The notes under the pieces are model-generated. The model did not search any database. It saw nothing but the letters and a program-made list of their open reading frames with translations, and was not told the origin of the DNA. DNA of 64,000 nucleotides. Source: Streptomyces sp. S4.7. Its GTDB lineage: Bacteria; Actinomycetota; Actinomycetes; Streptomycetales; Streptomycetaceae. The DNA is taken from contig NZ_CP048397.1 of NCBI RefSeq assembly GCF_010384365.1, forward strand, positions 4,774,001 through 4,838,000, given 5' to 3'. Position 1 is the first letter of the stretch. Each line of letters starts with the position of its first letter. A program made the translations under genes and the position numbers. Below are positions 25,051 through 33,827 of the stretch, in pieces.

Positions 25051-25106
25051 GGTCGCGACGGCGGTACCCGTTTCTCCCCAAGATCTACGCTCACGATTCG
25101 GCAGCG

Positions 25107-25118
25107 CTACGCGTGTAG
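25107..25118. promoter_or_regulatory. Nucleoside-regulon operator copy, upstream of ABC operon
   Basis: CTACGCGTGTAG differs from the CTACGCGCGTAG palindrome at one base. A half-site, ATCTACGC, lies 22 nt before it (25083-25090). The copy sits between the terminator hairpin and the ABC ATPase, so that gene probably has its own regulated promoter. Confidence 0.7.
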
Positions 25119-25199
25119 ACGCCCCTCCGGCGCGATAGCTTCACCCCCGCCCTGCCCTCCGCCCCGCCCCAGCTCCTGTCCGGCCAAGGAGAGTGCGTC

Positions 25200-26762
25200 A
25201 TCAACGCGTCCAGCAGCCCCCCCGCCGTAGAACTGCACGGCATCACCAAGCGGTTCCCCGGCGTCGTGGCCAACCACGACATCGCCATCACCATCGGCAA
25301 GGGCACCGTCCACGCCCTCGTCGGTGAGAACGGCGCCGGCAAGTCGACCCTGATGAAGATCCTGTACGGCATGCAGAAGCCGGACGAGGGAACCATCACC
25401 GTCGACGGCACGCAGGTCACCTTCAACAGCCCCGCCGACGCCATCGCGCGCGGCATCGGCATGGTGCACCAGCACTTCATGCTGGCCGACAACCTCACCG
25501 TCCTGGAGAACGTCGTCCTCGGGGCCGAGAAGCTGCACGGCATCGGCCAGGGGGCGCGGCGGAAGATCAACGAGATCTCCCAGGCGTACGGCCTCGGGGT
25601 CCGCCCCGACGCCCTCGTCGAAGACCTCGGCGTCGCCGACCGCCAGCGCGTGGAGATCCTCAAGGTCCTCTACCGGGGCGCCCGCATCCTCATCCTCGAC
25701 GAGCCCACCGCGGTCCTCGTCCCGCAGGAGGTCGACGCGCTCTTCGACAACCTGCGCGAACTCAAGGCCGAGGGCCTCACCGTCATCTTCATCTCGCACA
25801 AGCTGGGCGAGGTGCTGTCCGTCGCCGACGACATCACCGTCATCCGGCGCGGTACGACCGTGGGCACGGCCGACCCCGCCAACACCAGCACCAAGCAGCT
25901 CGCCGAGCTGATGGTCGGCAGCGAACTCCCCTCGCCCGAGACCCGCGAGTCCACCGTCACCGACGTCCCCGTGCTCAAGGTCGTGGACCTGCGGCTCACG
26001 GCCACCGACTCCGACGGCGTCGTACGCGAGGTGCTCTCGGACATCGGCTTCACCATCCACCGCGGCGAGGTCCTGGGCATCGCGGGCGTCGAGGGCAACG
26101 GCCAGACCGAGCTGATCGAGACGCTGATGGGGCTGCGTGACCCGGACGGCGGAGTCATCACCCTCGACACCGCCGACATCTCGCACGCGCCGACCCGCAA
26201 GCGCCGCGAGGGCGGCATCGGCTACATCCCCGAGGACCGGCACCGGCACGGACTGCTGCTGGAGGCGCCTCTGTGGGAGAACCGCATCCTCGGCCATGTG
26301 ACCGAACGCCCCAACAGCCGGGGCGGACTCCTCGACCCCAAGGCGGCGCGCACCGACACCAAGCGCATCGTGGTCGAGTACGACGTCCGCACCCCCGGGA
26401 TCGACGTCACGGCCGCCTCCCTGTCCGGCGGCAATCAGCAGAAGCTGATCGTCGGCCGCGAGATGAGCCACAGTCCGAAGCTGCTGATCGCCGCCCACCC
26501 GACGCGCGGCGTCGACGTCGGCGCCCAGGCCCAGATCTGGGACCAGATCAAGGCCGCCCGCCGCGACGGGCTCGCGGTGCTGCTGATCTCCGCCGACCTG
26601 GACGAGCTGATCGGGCTCTCCGACACCCTGCGCGTGATGTACCGCGGCAGGCTCGTCGCCGACGCGGACCCCGCGACCATCACCCCGGAGGAGCTGGGCA
26701 CCGCCATGACCGGCGCCGCCACCGGCCACCTAGAGGCAGCCCCGGAGGACGAGGCCCGATGA
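25200..26762 (+). CDS. ABC transporter ATPase, two-domain nucleoside type, non-canonical start
   Basis: A 520-residue protein with two ABC domains, like the BMP-coupled nucleoside importers. Domain 1 has Walker A GENGAGKST (about residue 47), a degenerate signature DRQRVEILK and Walker B ILILDEPTA. Domain 2 has EGNGQTE as a degenerate P-loop, the signature LSGGNQQKL and AAHPTRGVDVGA. The ABC homology (AVELHGITKRFPGVVAN) starts before the first in-frame GTG at 25266. No ATG, GTG or TTG occurs in frame back to the TAG at 25116. The ATC codon at 25200 lies 8 nt after AAGGAG (25186-25191) and is the likely start. It overlaps the permease gene (ATGA). Confidence 0.88.
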   Translation: MNASSSPPAVELHGITKRFPGVVANHDIAITIGKGTVHALVGENGAGKSTLMKILYGMQKPDEGTITVDGTQVTFNSPADAIARGIGMVHQHFMLADNLTVLENVVLGAEKLHGIGQGARRKINEISQAYGLGVRPDALVEDLGVADRQRVEILKVLYRGARILILDEPTAVLVPQEVDALFDNLRELKAEGLTVIFISHKLGEVLSVADDITVIRRGTTVGTADPANTSTKQLAELMVGSELPSPETRESTVTDVPVLKVVDLRLTATDSDGVVREVLSDIGFTIHRGEVLGIAGVEGNGQTELIETLMGLRDPDGGVITLDTADISHAPTRKRREGGIGYIPEDRHRHGLLLEAPLWENRILGHVTERPNSRGGLLDPKAARTDTKRIVVEYDVRTPGIDVTAASLSGGNQQKLIVGREMSHSPKLLIAAHPTRGVDVGAQAQIWDQIKAARRDGLAVLLISADLDELIGLSDTLRVMYRGRLVADADPATITPEELGTAMTGAATGHLEAAPEDEAR

Positions 26763-27931
26763 AGAAGTTCGACAAGGACCGGCTGATCCTGGGCCTGGCC
26801 GGCCCGGTGCTCGCGCTGGTCGTCGCCATCGCCCTCACCACGGTGGTGCTGCTCGTCTCGGGCACCAACCCGTGGGAGCCGTACCGCATCATGTTCGAGT
26901 CGGCGAGCTACGTCGACGTACAGGTCCTGATCGTCAACCAGGCCGGTACGTACTACCTCGCCGCGCTCGCCGTCGCCGTCGGCTTCCGGATGAACCTCTT
27001 CAACATCGGGGTCGACGGCCAGTACCGCCTCGCCGCGATGATGGCGGCGCTCGTCGGTGCCAGCGTGAACCTGCCCGGCCCGCTCCAGATCGCGCTCGTC
27101 GTCATCACGGCGATGCTCGTCGGCGCCTTCTGGTCAGGCATCGCGGGCATCCTCAAGACCACGCGCGGGGTGAGCGAGGTCGTCTCCACGATCATGCTCA
27201 ACTCGATCGCGACCAGCCTCGTCGCCTGGCTGATCCTGCCGAAGAACTTCGGTGAGCAGCCCGTCGGCTCCAACAACCTGACGACCGGTGAGATCCCGGA
27301 GTCCGGCTGGTTCCCCGGACTGTCCATGGGCGCCGAGGCCGGCGAGATCTACGGCTTCACCTTCGTCGCCGCGCTCTGCGGTGTCATCTACTGGTTCGTC
27401 CTCGGCCGCACCCGCTTCGGCTTCGACCTGCGCGCCACCGGCGCCAGCGAGAGCGCCGCGCAGGCCTCCGGCGTCGACGCCAAGAAGATGATCCTCACGT
27501 CGATGCTGATCTCCGGCGGGATCGCCGGTCTGGTCGGCATGCCGACACTGCTGGGCGACACCCACACCTACAGCCTCGACTTCCCCACCGGGATCGGCTT
27601 CACCGGCATCACGATCGCGCTGCTGGGCCGCAACCACCCGCTCGGCATCGCCTTCAGCGCGCTGCTGATCGCGTTCCTCGACAAGTCGTCCGCCTCTCTC
27701 GACCAGTTCGGGTACGAGAAGGAGATCGCGACGATCATGCAGGGCCTGATCGTGATCTCGGTCGTGGTCAGCTATGAACTGGTCCGCCGCTACGGGCTCC
27801 GCCGCCAGCAGCAGAAGGTCGGCGAGGAGCTCGCGGCGGGCGCCGCGATCCGCACCGAGGCCGACTCCGGACCAGGCACCGGGCCGGGCTCCGATTCCCT
27901 TTCCAAGAACGACAAGGGGGCTGCCCTGTGA
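26759..27931 (+). CDS. ABC transporter permease, nucleoside type 1
   Basis: A 390-residue permease of the BPD_transp_2 (RbsC/NupP-like) family. About ten hydrophobic segments are visible. Conserved stretches are NQAGTYYLAALAVAVGFRMNLFNIG, then DGQYRLAAMMAAL, TRGVSEVVSTIMLNSIA and FGFDLRATGASESAAQ. The cytoplasmic C-terminus (after residue 355) is low-complexity, charged and probably disordered. It pairs with the second permease to form the channel of the nucleoside importer. The start ATG 26759 overlaps the ATPase stop (ATGA) and its own stop overlaps the next start (GTGA), so all three are tightly coupled. Confidence 0.93.
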   Translation: MKKFDKDRLILGLAGPVLALVVAIALTTVVLLVSGTNPWEPYRIMFESASYVDVQVLIVNQAGTYYLAALAVAVGFRMNLFNIGVDGQYRLAAMMAALVGASVNLPGPLQIALVVITAMLVGAFWSGIAGILKTTRGVSEVVSTIMLNSIATSLVAWLILPKNFGEQPVGSNNLTTGEIPESGWFPGLSMGAEAGEIYGFTFVAALCGVIYWFVLGRTRFGFDLRATGASESAAQASGVDAKKMILTSMLISGGIAGLVGMPTLLGDTHTYSLDFPTGIGFTGITIALLGRNHPLGIAFSALLIAFLDKSSASLDQFGYEKEIATIMQGLIVISVVVSYELVRRYGLRRQQQKVGEELAAGAAIRTEADSGPGTGPGSDSLSKNDKGAAL

Positions 27932-29193
27932 GTACCAGCACCGTTACCGCAGCGAGTGCGGCTCCCAAGAAGGGCGGCGGGCGGCGCAAGCTCACCCTGC
28001 CCGTCATTCTGCTGATCATCTCCGGCGGACTCGCGCTGATCTCCCTGGTCCGGCTGATCAGCGGCGCCGAGGACATCACCTCCGTGGGACAGGTGGCCGG
28101 CGCGCTCGAACTCGCCGTACCCATCGGCCTCGCCGGACTCGGCGGCCTGTGGGCCGAACGCGCGGGCGTCATCAACATCGGACTCGAAGGAATGATGGTC
28201 CTCGGCACCTGGTTCGGTGCCTGGGCCGGCTTCCAGTGGGGCCCCTGGGTCGGTGTCCTGTTCGGCATACTCGGCGGGGCGCTCGGCGGTCTGCTGCACG
28301 CGGTCGTCACCGTCACCTTCGGCGTGAACCACATCGTCTCCGGTGTGGCCATCAACATCCTCGCCGTCGGCGTGACCCGCTACCTCTCCAACTTCACCTT
28401 CGCCCACGAGGAGGGCGGCTCCTCCAAGCAGTCCCCCCGCATCGACTCGATCACCGAGATCACCATTCCAGGACTCGCCGACGGGCTGGCCGATCTCCAA
28501 CAGAAACACTGGTTCCTGATCTCCGACATCGCCGGCGTGCTCGGCGGTCTGGTGACGGGCCTGTCCCTGCTGACGATCGTCGCCCTGCTGCTGATCCCCG
28601 CCACCTGGTGGATCCTGTGGCGTACGTCCTTCGGGCTGCGCCTGCGCTCCTGCGGTGAGAACCCGATCGCGGCCGAGACGCTCGGCGTCAACGTCTACAA
28701 GTACAAGTACATCGCCGTCACCGTCTCCGGCGGCCTCGCCGGACTCGGCGGCGCGTTCCTCGCCATCGTCGCGACCGGCATCTACCAGGAGAACCAGACC
28801 GGCGGGCGCGGCTACATCGGTCTCGCCGCGATGATCTTCGGCAACTGGATGCCGGGCGGCATGGCGCTGGGCGCCGGACTGTTCGGCTTCACCGACAGCC
28901 TCAAGCTGCGCGGCGGCGCCGAGAACGTGCACGCCATGCTCCTGCTGCTGGCGATCCTGCTGGTGCTCGTCGTGGGCTGGCAGCTCTACAAGCGCAGGTA
29001 CGTCTCCGCGGTGATCTCGGCGGTCGTCTCCGCGCTGCTGTTCACCTGGTACGCCCTGGTGGACCAGGTCCCGAGCCAGTTCGTCGACGCCGCGCCGTAC
29101 GTGACGACCCTGCTCGTCCTCGCCCTGTCCGCACAACGGCTGCGGATGCCCAAGGCCAACGGCATGGCGTATCGCAGAGGCCAGGGCACATGA
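27928..29193 (+). CDS. ABC transporter permease, nucleoside type 2
   Basis: A 421-residue permease of the same family as the upstream gene, with about ten membrane segments. Conserved features are GGLWAERAGVINIGLEGMM, FGVNHIVSGVAINILAVG, FGLRLRSCGENPIAAETLGVN and GRGYIGLAAMIFGNWMPGG. The last two helices extend beyond the usual family length (LYKRRYVSAVISAVVSALL, YVTTLLVLALSAQRLRMP). It forms the second half of the importer. GTG 27928 overlaps the previous stop (GTGA), and the 3' end overlaps the cytidine deaminase start (ATGA), linking uptake directly to salvage. Confidence 0.93.
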   Translation: MSTSTVTAASAAPKKGGGRRKLTLPVILLIISGGLALISLVRLISGAEDITSVGQVAGALELAVPIGLAGLGGLWAERAGVINIGLEGMMVLGTWFGAWAGFQWGPWVGVLFGILGGALGGLLHAVVTVTFGVNHIVSGVAINILAVGVTRYLSNFTFAHEEGGSSKQSPRIDSITEITIPGLADGLADLQQKHWFLISDIAGVLGGLVTGLSLLTIVALLLIPATWWILWRTSFGLRLRSCGENPIAAETLGVNVYKYKYIAVTVSGGLAGLGGAFLAIVATGIYQENQTGGRGYIGLAAMIFGNWMPGGMALGAGLFGFTDSLKLRGGAENVHAMLLLLAILLVLVVGWQLYKRRYVSAVISAVVSALLFTWYALVDQVPSQFVDAAPYVTTLLVLALSAQRLRMPKANGMAYRRGQGT

Positions 29194-29600
29194 CCGGCGC
29201 CGACGCCGCCACCGGCGGCGTGGACTGGGAGGCCCTGCGCGCGGCGGCCCGGGACGCCATGTCCCGTGCCTACGCGCCGTATTCGGGCTACCCGGTCGGC
29301 GCCGCCGCCCTGGCGGACGACGGCAGGACGGTCACCGGCTGCAACGTCGAGAACGCCTCGTACGGCCTCGGCCTGTGCGCCGAGTGCGGGCTCGTCTCCG
29401 CGTTCCACGCGACGGGCGGCGGCCGGCTCACGCACTTCACCTGCGTGGACGGCGCGGGCGCGCTCCTGGTGCCGTGCGGCCGGTGCCGCCAGCTGCTGTA
29501 CGAGTTCGGCGGCCCCGGCCTGCTGCTGGACACCCCGGAGGGGGTCCTCCCGCTCTCCGAGATGCTGCCCCAGGCCTTCGGCCCGCAGCACCTCTCCTAG
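29190..29600 (+). CDS. cdd: Cytidine deaminase
   Basis: A 136-residue zinc enzyme converting cytidine and deoxycytidine to uridine and deoxyuridine. The N-terminal AYAPYSGYPVGAAAL is followed by GCNVENASYGLGLCAECG, where Cys is a zinc ligand and Glu the proton shuttle, then VPCGRCRQLLYEF with the other two Cys ligands. Length is typical of the homotetrameric bacterial/human-type enzyme. The ATG at 29190 overlaps the permease stop by 4 nt. Thymidine phosphorylase follows 15 nt later, so imported cytidine can be deaminated and then phosphorolysed. Confidence 0.95.
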   Translation: MTGADAATGGVDWEALRAAARDAMSRAYAPYSGYPVGAAALADDGRTVTGCNVENASYGLGLCAECGLVSAFHATGGGRLTHFTCVDGAGALLVPCGRCRQLLYEFGGPGLLLDTPEGVLPLSEMLPQAFGPQHLS

Positions 29601-29615
29601 AAATCGAGGCACACC

Positions 29616-30893
29616 ATGGACGTCATCTCCGTCATCCGTACCAAGCGGGACCGCGGTGAGCTGAGCCCCGAGCAGATCGACTGGGTCATCGACGCCTACA
29701 CGCGCGGTGACGTCGCCGACGAGCAGATGTCGGCCCTCGCCATGGCGATCCTGCTCAACGGAATGAACCGCACGGAGATCGCCCGCTGGACCGCCGCCAT
29801 GATCGCCTCCGGCGAACGCATGGACTTCTCGTCGCTGTCCCGCCCCACGGCCGACAAGCACTCCACGGGCGGCGTCGGCGACAAGATCACGCTGCCGCTC
29901 GCGCCGCTGGTCGCCGCCTGCGGCGCGGCCGTCCCGCAGCTCAGCGGACGCGGCCTCGGCCACACCGGCGGCACCCTCGACAAGCTGGAGTCCATCCCCG
30001 GCTGGCGCGCCCGGATCTCCAACGCCGAGATGCTGGCCGTGCTGGACTCCGCCGGCGCCGTGATCTGCGCCGCCGGTGACGGACTGGCCCCGGCCGACAA
30101 GAAGCTGTACGCGCTCCGCGACGTCACCGGCACCGTCGAGGCGATCCCGCTCATCGCCTCCTCGATCATGTCCAAGAAGATCGCCGAGGGCACCGGCTCA
30201 CTGGTCCTGGACGTCAAGGTCGGCTCCGGCGCCTTCATGAAGACCGTCGAGGACGCCCGCGAACTGGCCTCGACCATGGTCGGCCTCGGCACCGACCACG
30301 GCGTACGCACCGTGGCCCTGCTCACCGACATGGCCACCCCGCTCGGGCTCACCGCGGGCAACGCCCTGGAGGTGCGCGAGTCGGCCGAGGTCCTCGCGGG
30401 CGGCGGCCCGGCCGACGTCGTGGAGCTGACGCTCGCCCTGGCCCGCGAGATGCTGGACGCCGCCGGTCTGCCGGACACCGACCCGGCCAAGGCCCTGTCC
30501 GACGGCTCGGCCATGGACGTCTGGCGCCGCATGATCGTGGCCCAGGGCGGCGACCCGGACGCGGCGCTGCCCGTGGCACGTGAGCGTCAGGTGGTCACCG
30601 CCCCGTCCTCCGGGGTGCTGACCCGGCTGGACGCGTACGACATCGGCGTCGCCGCCTGGCGCCTCGGCGCGGGCCGCGCCCGCAAGGAGGACGTCGTGCA
30701 GGCGGGCGCGGGCGTGGAGCTGCACGCCAAGCCGGGGGACACCGTGACGGCGGGGCAGCCGCTGCTCACCCTGCACACCGACACCCCCGAGAAGTTCGAC
30801 TACGCCCTCGCGTCGCTGACGTCCGCGTACGACATCGCCCCGGCCGGGACCGCGTTCACCCCTGCACCGATCGTCCTCGACCGGATCGCCTGA
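29616..30893 (+). CDS. deoA: Thymidine (pyrimidine-nucleoside) phosphorylase
   Basis: A 425-residue type-II nucleoside phosphorylase. The family signature is SGRGLGHTGGTLDKLESIPG near residue 115; the phosphate-binding KHSTGGVGDK is at about residue 85. The N-terminal helical domain (IDWVIDAYTRGDVADEQMSALAMA) and the C-terminal swivelling domain with GDTVTAGQPLL are complete. It releases thymine or uracil and deoxyribose- or ribose-1-phosphate. Sequence alone does not separate deoA from the broader pyrimidine phosphorylase pdp. It is the last gene of the importer-salvage operon. A GC-rich hairpin lies just after the stop (30895-30916). Confidence 0.93.
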   Translation: MDVISVIRTKRDRGELSPEQIDWVIDAYTRGDVADEQMSALAMAILLNGMNRTEIARWTAAMIASGERMDFSSLSRPTADKHSTGGVGDKITLPLAPLVAACGAAVPQLSGRGLGHTGGTLDKLESIPGWRARISNAEMLAVLDSAGAVICAAGDGLAPADKKLYALRDVTGTVEAIPLIASSIMSKKIAEGTGSLVLDVKVGSGAFMKTVEDARELASTMVGLGTDHGVRTVALLTDMATPLGLTAGNALEVRESAEVLAGGGPADVVELTLALAREMLDAAGLPDTDPAKALSDGSAMDVWRRMIVAQGGDPDAALPVARERQVVTAPSSGVLTRLDAYDIGVAAWRLGAGRARKEDVVQAGAGVELHAKPGDTVTAGQPLLTLHTDTPEKFDYALASLTSAYDIAPAGTAFTPAPIVLDRIA

Positions 30894-30894
30894 C

Positions 30895-30916
30895 GGGCCC
30901 GCCCGCCGGGCGGCCC
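30895..30916 (+). terminator. GC-rich hairpin after thymidine phosphorylase gene
   Basis: GGGCC (30895-30899) pairs with GGCCC (30912-30916), with an inner GCCC/GGGC stem and one bulged C. It lies 2 nt after the stop. It is a plausible operon terminator but compact and imperfect. Confidence 0.4.
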
Positions 30917-30970
30917 TCGCGCACCGTGTCCGGTGCACTGCGATGAGTTCCGGCACCCGTGCCGGTCTCA

Positions 30971-31324
30971 ATGGATGTGGAAGCCACCAAGACGATCCTC
31001 CTCGCACTGCGCGGACCGATCACCGCCGCCGATGTCCCCCAGCTCTGCGACCAGCTCGCCGCACGGCTGAGGGACAGCGACGCCACCGACGCGGTCTGCG
31101 ACGTCGGCGCGCTCGGCAGGCCGACCGCCGTCACCCTCAACGCCCTGGCCAGACTTCAGCTCGTCGCCCGCAGGCGCGGGTGCCGGATCCGGCTGACCGG
31201 CGCGGGGCCCGAACTGCTGATGCTGCTGGAGCTCGTCGGCCTGACGGATGTCTTGCGGGCCGGCGGGCCCGGCGGCGGCCCGGTCGAAACGGGTCCCGAC
31301 CCTCCGCCGGTCAGATCGGCGTGA
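30971..31324 (+). CDS. STAS-domain anti-sigma antagonist-like protein
   Basis: A 117-residue STAS-fold protein: TKTILLALRGPITAADVPQL, then AVCDVGALGRPTAVTLNALARL, GCRIRLTGAGPELLMLLELVGLTDVL. Classic antagonists carry a phosphorylatable Ser/Thr in a D-x-S-G-L stretch at the middle. Here the region reads DVGALGRPTAVT, so the site is altered, and it may act as a binding module only. A proline/glycine-rich tail of about 20 residues follows. ATG 30971 is preferred; GTG 30959 is in frame. The 3' end overlaps by 14 nt the convergent PP2C phosphatase gene, a natural partner class for STAS proteins. Confidence 0.75.
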   Translation: MDVEATKTILLALRGPITAADVPQLCDQLAARLRDSDATDAVCDVGALGRPTAVTLNALARLQLVARRRGCRIRLTGAGPELLMLLELVGLTDVLRAGGPGGGPVETGPDPPPVRSA

Positions 31325-33746
31325 GGCTCTGCTCGGCCCAGATCGTCTTGCCCGTGTACGTCTGACGGGTGCCCCAACCCTGCGTGAGCTGCGCGACCAG
31401 GAGCAGCCCGCGCCCGCCTTCGTCGGAGACCCGGGCGCGGCGCAGATGGGGCGCGGTGCTGCTGCCGTCGGCGACCTCGATGATCAGGTTGCGGTCGCGG
31501 ATCAGCCGCAGGCGGATGGGGGCGTCGCCGTAACGGATCGCGTTGGTGACCAGCTCGCTGACCACCAGCTCGGTGATGAACACGGCGTCGTCCAGTCCCC
31601 ACTCGCCCAGTTGCCGGCAGGCGTCCTTACGGACCTTGGCGACGGCGGCGGCCTCGTGCGGCACGTCCCAGGTGGCGACATGGGCCGCGTCCATGGCACG
31701 GGTACGGGCCATCAGCAGCGCCACGTCGTCGGCCGGGCGGTCCGGGTCGGGGAGTAGCGTCCGGAGCACGGTGTCGCACCTCTCCTCCAGGGATTCGGCG
31801 GGACGTGCCAGCACCTCGCGCAGCGTGTTGGCACCTTCCTCGGGGTCACGGTCGCGGGCCTCGACGAGACCGTTGGTGTAGAGCGTCAGGACGCTGCCCA
31901 CGGGCAGCTCCAGCTGCGTGGTCTCGAAGGGCAGGCCACCGACTCCCAGGGGCGGGCCCACGGGTATGTCGATGAACTCCACCCCGCCCTCCGGGGTCAT
32001 CAGGGCCGGTACCGGATGCCCGGCACGGGCCAGGGTGCAGAGCCGGGTGACCGGGTCGTAGACCACGTACAGCATGGTGGCGCCGATGTCGCCGGAGGGG
32101 ACCTCCGCGCTGTCGGCCTCGGCGGAGAGCCGGATGACGAGATCGTCCAGATGGGTCAGCAGTTCGTCCGGCGGGAGGTCGACGTCGGCGAGGGTACGGA
32201 CGGCGGTGCGCAGGCGCCCCATGGCCGCCGACGCCTGGATGCCGTGGCCGACCACGTCGCCGACGACCAGGGCGACGCGGGCGCCGGAGAGCGGGATCAC
32301 GTCGAACCAGTCGCCGCCGACGCCCGCCCGCGCGCTGGCGGGCAGATACCGGGTGGCGATCTCCACCGCGGCCTGCTGCGGCGGCCGTCCCGGCAGGAAA
32401 CTGCTCTGGAGAGTGAGGGAGGTGCGGCGCTCACGGCCGTAGCGGCGGGCGTTGTCGATGCACACCGCGGCCCGCGCGGTGATCTCCTCGGCCAGCAGCA
32501 GATCGTCCTGTTCGAAGGGCTCCGGGCGACGGTGGCGGGAGAAGGTGACGGCGCCGAGGGTGATGCCCCTGGCGCGCATCGGCACGGCGAGCACCGAATG
32601 GAAGCCGTACTTCCGCACCCTCTCGGCCCGATCCGGGGCGTTTTTCTCCCATACGGCCAACTTGGCCGGGGTGACCTCCCGGATCAGTGGCCGCCCCGGG
32701 GACAGGCACTCGGCGGCCGGCGAGCCCCTCGGGTAGGCGGCCACCGCCCCCTGCGCGACCACGGCCTCGGGGCAGCCCTCCAGGACGGACCGGCAGGCGA
32801 CCCGGCGCAGTCTGACGGGGCTGCTCAGCGGACCGGCGCGGAGGTCCTCGCCGTCCTCGATGGAGGGAACCAGGTCGACGGTGACGAAGTCGGCGAGCCG
32901 CGGGACGGCCACCTCGGCCAGCTCCTGCGCGGTGCGGTCGAGGTCCAGGGTGGTGCCGATACGGACGCTGGCCTCGTTGATCAGGACCAGACGGTTCCGG
33001 GCCCGGTGCTCCTCGGTCATGTCCCGGCCGGAGGCGAGTACGCCCCGCACGCTGCCGCCGGGGTCCAGAACCGGCGCGAGGGAGATCGTCCAGGTGCTCC
33101 GGCCCCGGCGATCCGCCAGTTTGAGGAGTGCCTGCACCTGGTCCGGCTCGCCGGTCTCCAGCACCCGGCGCATGTGCCGCTCCGTCCGGACGGCCTGCGG
33201 GTCGGCCACGATCTCCGAGACACGCAGGCCACGCATCGCCTCCTCGGACAGACCGACCGCCCGCTCCATGTCCGAGTTCGCGAGCCGCAGCCGCAGGTTG
33301 GCGTCGTACAGCGAGGCCGTGGCCGGGGACCCGGCGAACGCCCACTTCACCAGCTCGACGTCCTTCGAGGGCGACGAGTCCGGGGCGAGGGCGGAGAACA
33401 GGAACCACCCGCCCTCGGCGTCGTCGCTGTCCTGGGTCCGGCGGTGGGCCAGCAGACGCACCGTGAGGCTGTGACCGTCCTGGTGGAGGAGCGTCACCGA
33501 CCCGTCCCACCTGCGCAGTGACGCGGCGAACGGCGGCGACTCGGCGGACGGCTCCCCGGCGAGCAACTCGCGTGCCTGCCGCCCGACGATCTCCTCGGAG
33601 GTATAGCCGAGCAGCCGCCGAGCGCTCTCGTTCCACCCTGTGACAGTGCCGCGCGGGTCCACCGTGACTCTGGCGGTACCCGCTGCCGCGGCGGCGTCCT
33701 CCGGCCACGGCACCCGGTTCTTACTGGCGGTTCCGATTGGCGTCAT
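31311..33746 (-). CDS. PAS-GAF-PP2C (SpoIIE) phosphatase with C-terminal HATPase
   Basis: An 811-residue multidomain signalling protein. It has two PAS-like domains (about 25-125 and 140-260; GTVTGWNESARRLLGYTSEEI and MERAVGLSEEAM), a GAF domain (about 270-440), a PP2C/SpoIIE phosphatase (about 455-670; GVGGDWFDVIPL, VVGDVVGHGIQA with metal Asp), and an RsbW-like HATPase (about 690-800; VVSELVTNAIRYG). Such proteins dephosphorylate STAS antagonists in partner-switching circuits. It has no membrane helix, so it should sense cytoplasmic or redox cues. ATG 33746 follows GGAAGG closely; an upstream ATG at 33776 lacks a site. It faces the STAS gene tail to tail. Confidence 0.88.
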   Translation of the reverse strand: MTPIGTASKNRVPWPEDAAAAAGTARVTVDPRGTVTGWNESARRLLGYTSEEIVGRQARELLAGEPSAESPPFAASLRRWDGSVTLLHQDGHSLTVRLLAHRRTQDSDDAEGGWFLFSALAPDSSPSKDVELVKWAFAGSPATASLYDANLRLRLANSDMERAVGLSEEAMRGLRVSEIVADPQAVRTERHMRRVLETGEPDQVQALLKLADRRGRSTWTISLAPVLDPGGSVRGVLASGRDMTEEHRARNRLVLINEASVRIGTTLDLDRTAQELAEVAVPRLADFVTVDLVPSIEDGEDLRAGPLSSPVRLRRVACRSVLEGCPEAVVAQGAVAAYPRGSPAAECLSPGRPLIREVTPAKLAVWEKNAPDRAERVRKYGFHSVLAVPMRARGITLGAVTFSRHRRPEPFEQDDLLLAEEITARAAVCIDNARRYGRERRTSLTLQSSFLPGRPPQQAAVEIATRYLPASARAGVGGDWFDVIPLSGARVALVVGDVVGHGIQASAAMGRLRTAVRTLADVDLPPDELLTHLDDLVIRLSAEADSAEVPSGDIGATMLYVVYDPVTRLCTLARAGHPVPALMTPEGGVEFIDIPVGPPLGVGGLPFETTQLELPVGSVLTLYTNGLVEARDRDPEEGANTLREVLARPAESLEERCDTVLRTLLPDPDRPADDVALLMARTRAMDAAHVATWDVPHEAAAVAKVRKDACRQLGEWGLDDAVFITELVVSELVTNAIRYGDAPIRLRLIRDRNLIIEVADGSSTAPHLRRARVSDEGGRGLLLVAQLTQGWGTRQTYTGKTIWAEQSLTPI

Positions 33747-33827
33747 CGTGCCCTTCCCACCGACACCCCGATACATCCACCATGGGCCGGGCCCCGCCCA
33801 GGAGCAAACGCAGCCCCGGACGCCTGT

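Noticed and set aside
25193..25195. GTG as start of the ABC ATPase
   Set aside because: It is out of frame unless one C of the run at 25217-25223 is removed, and only 1 nt separates it from AAGGAG.
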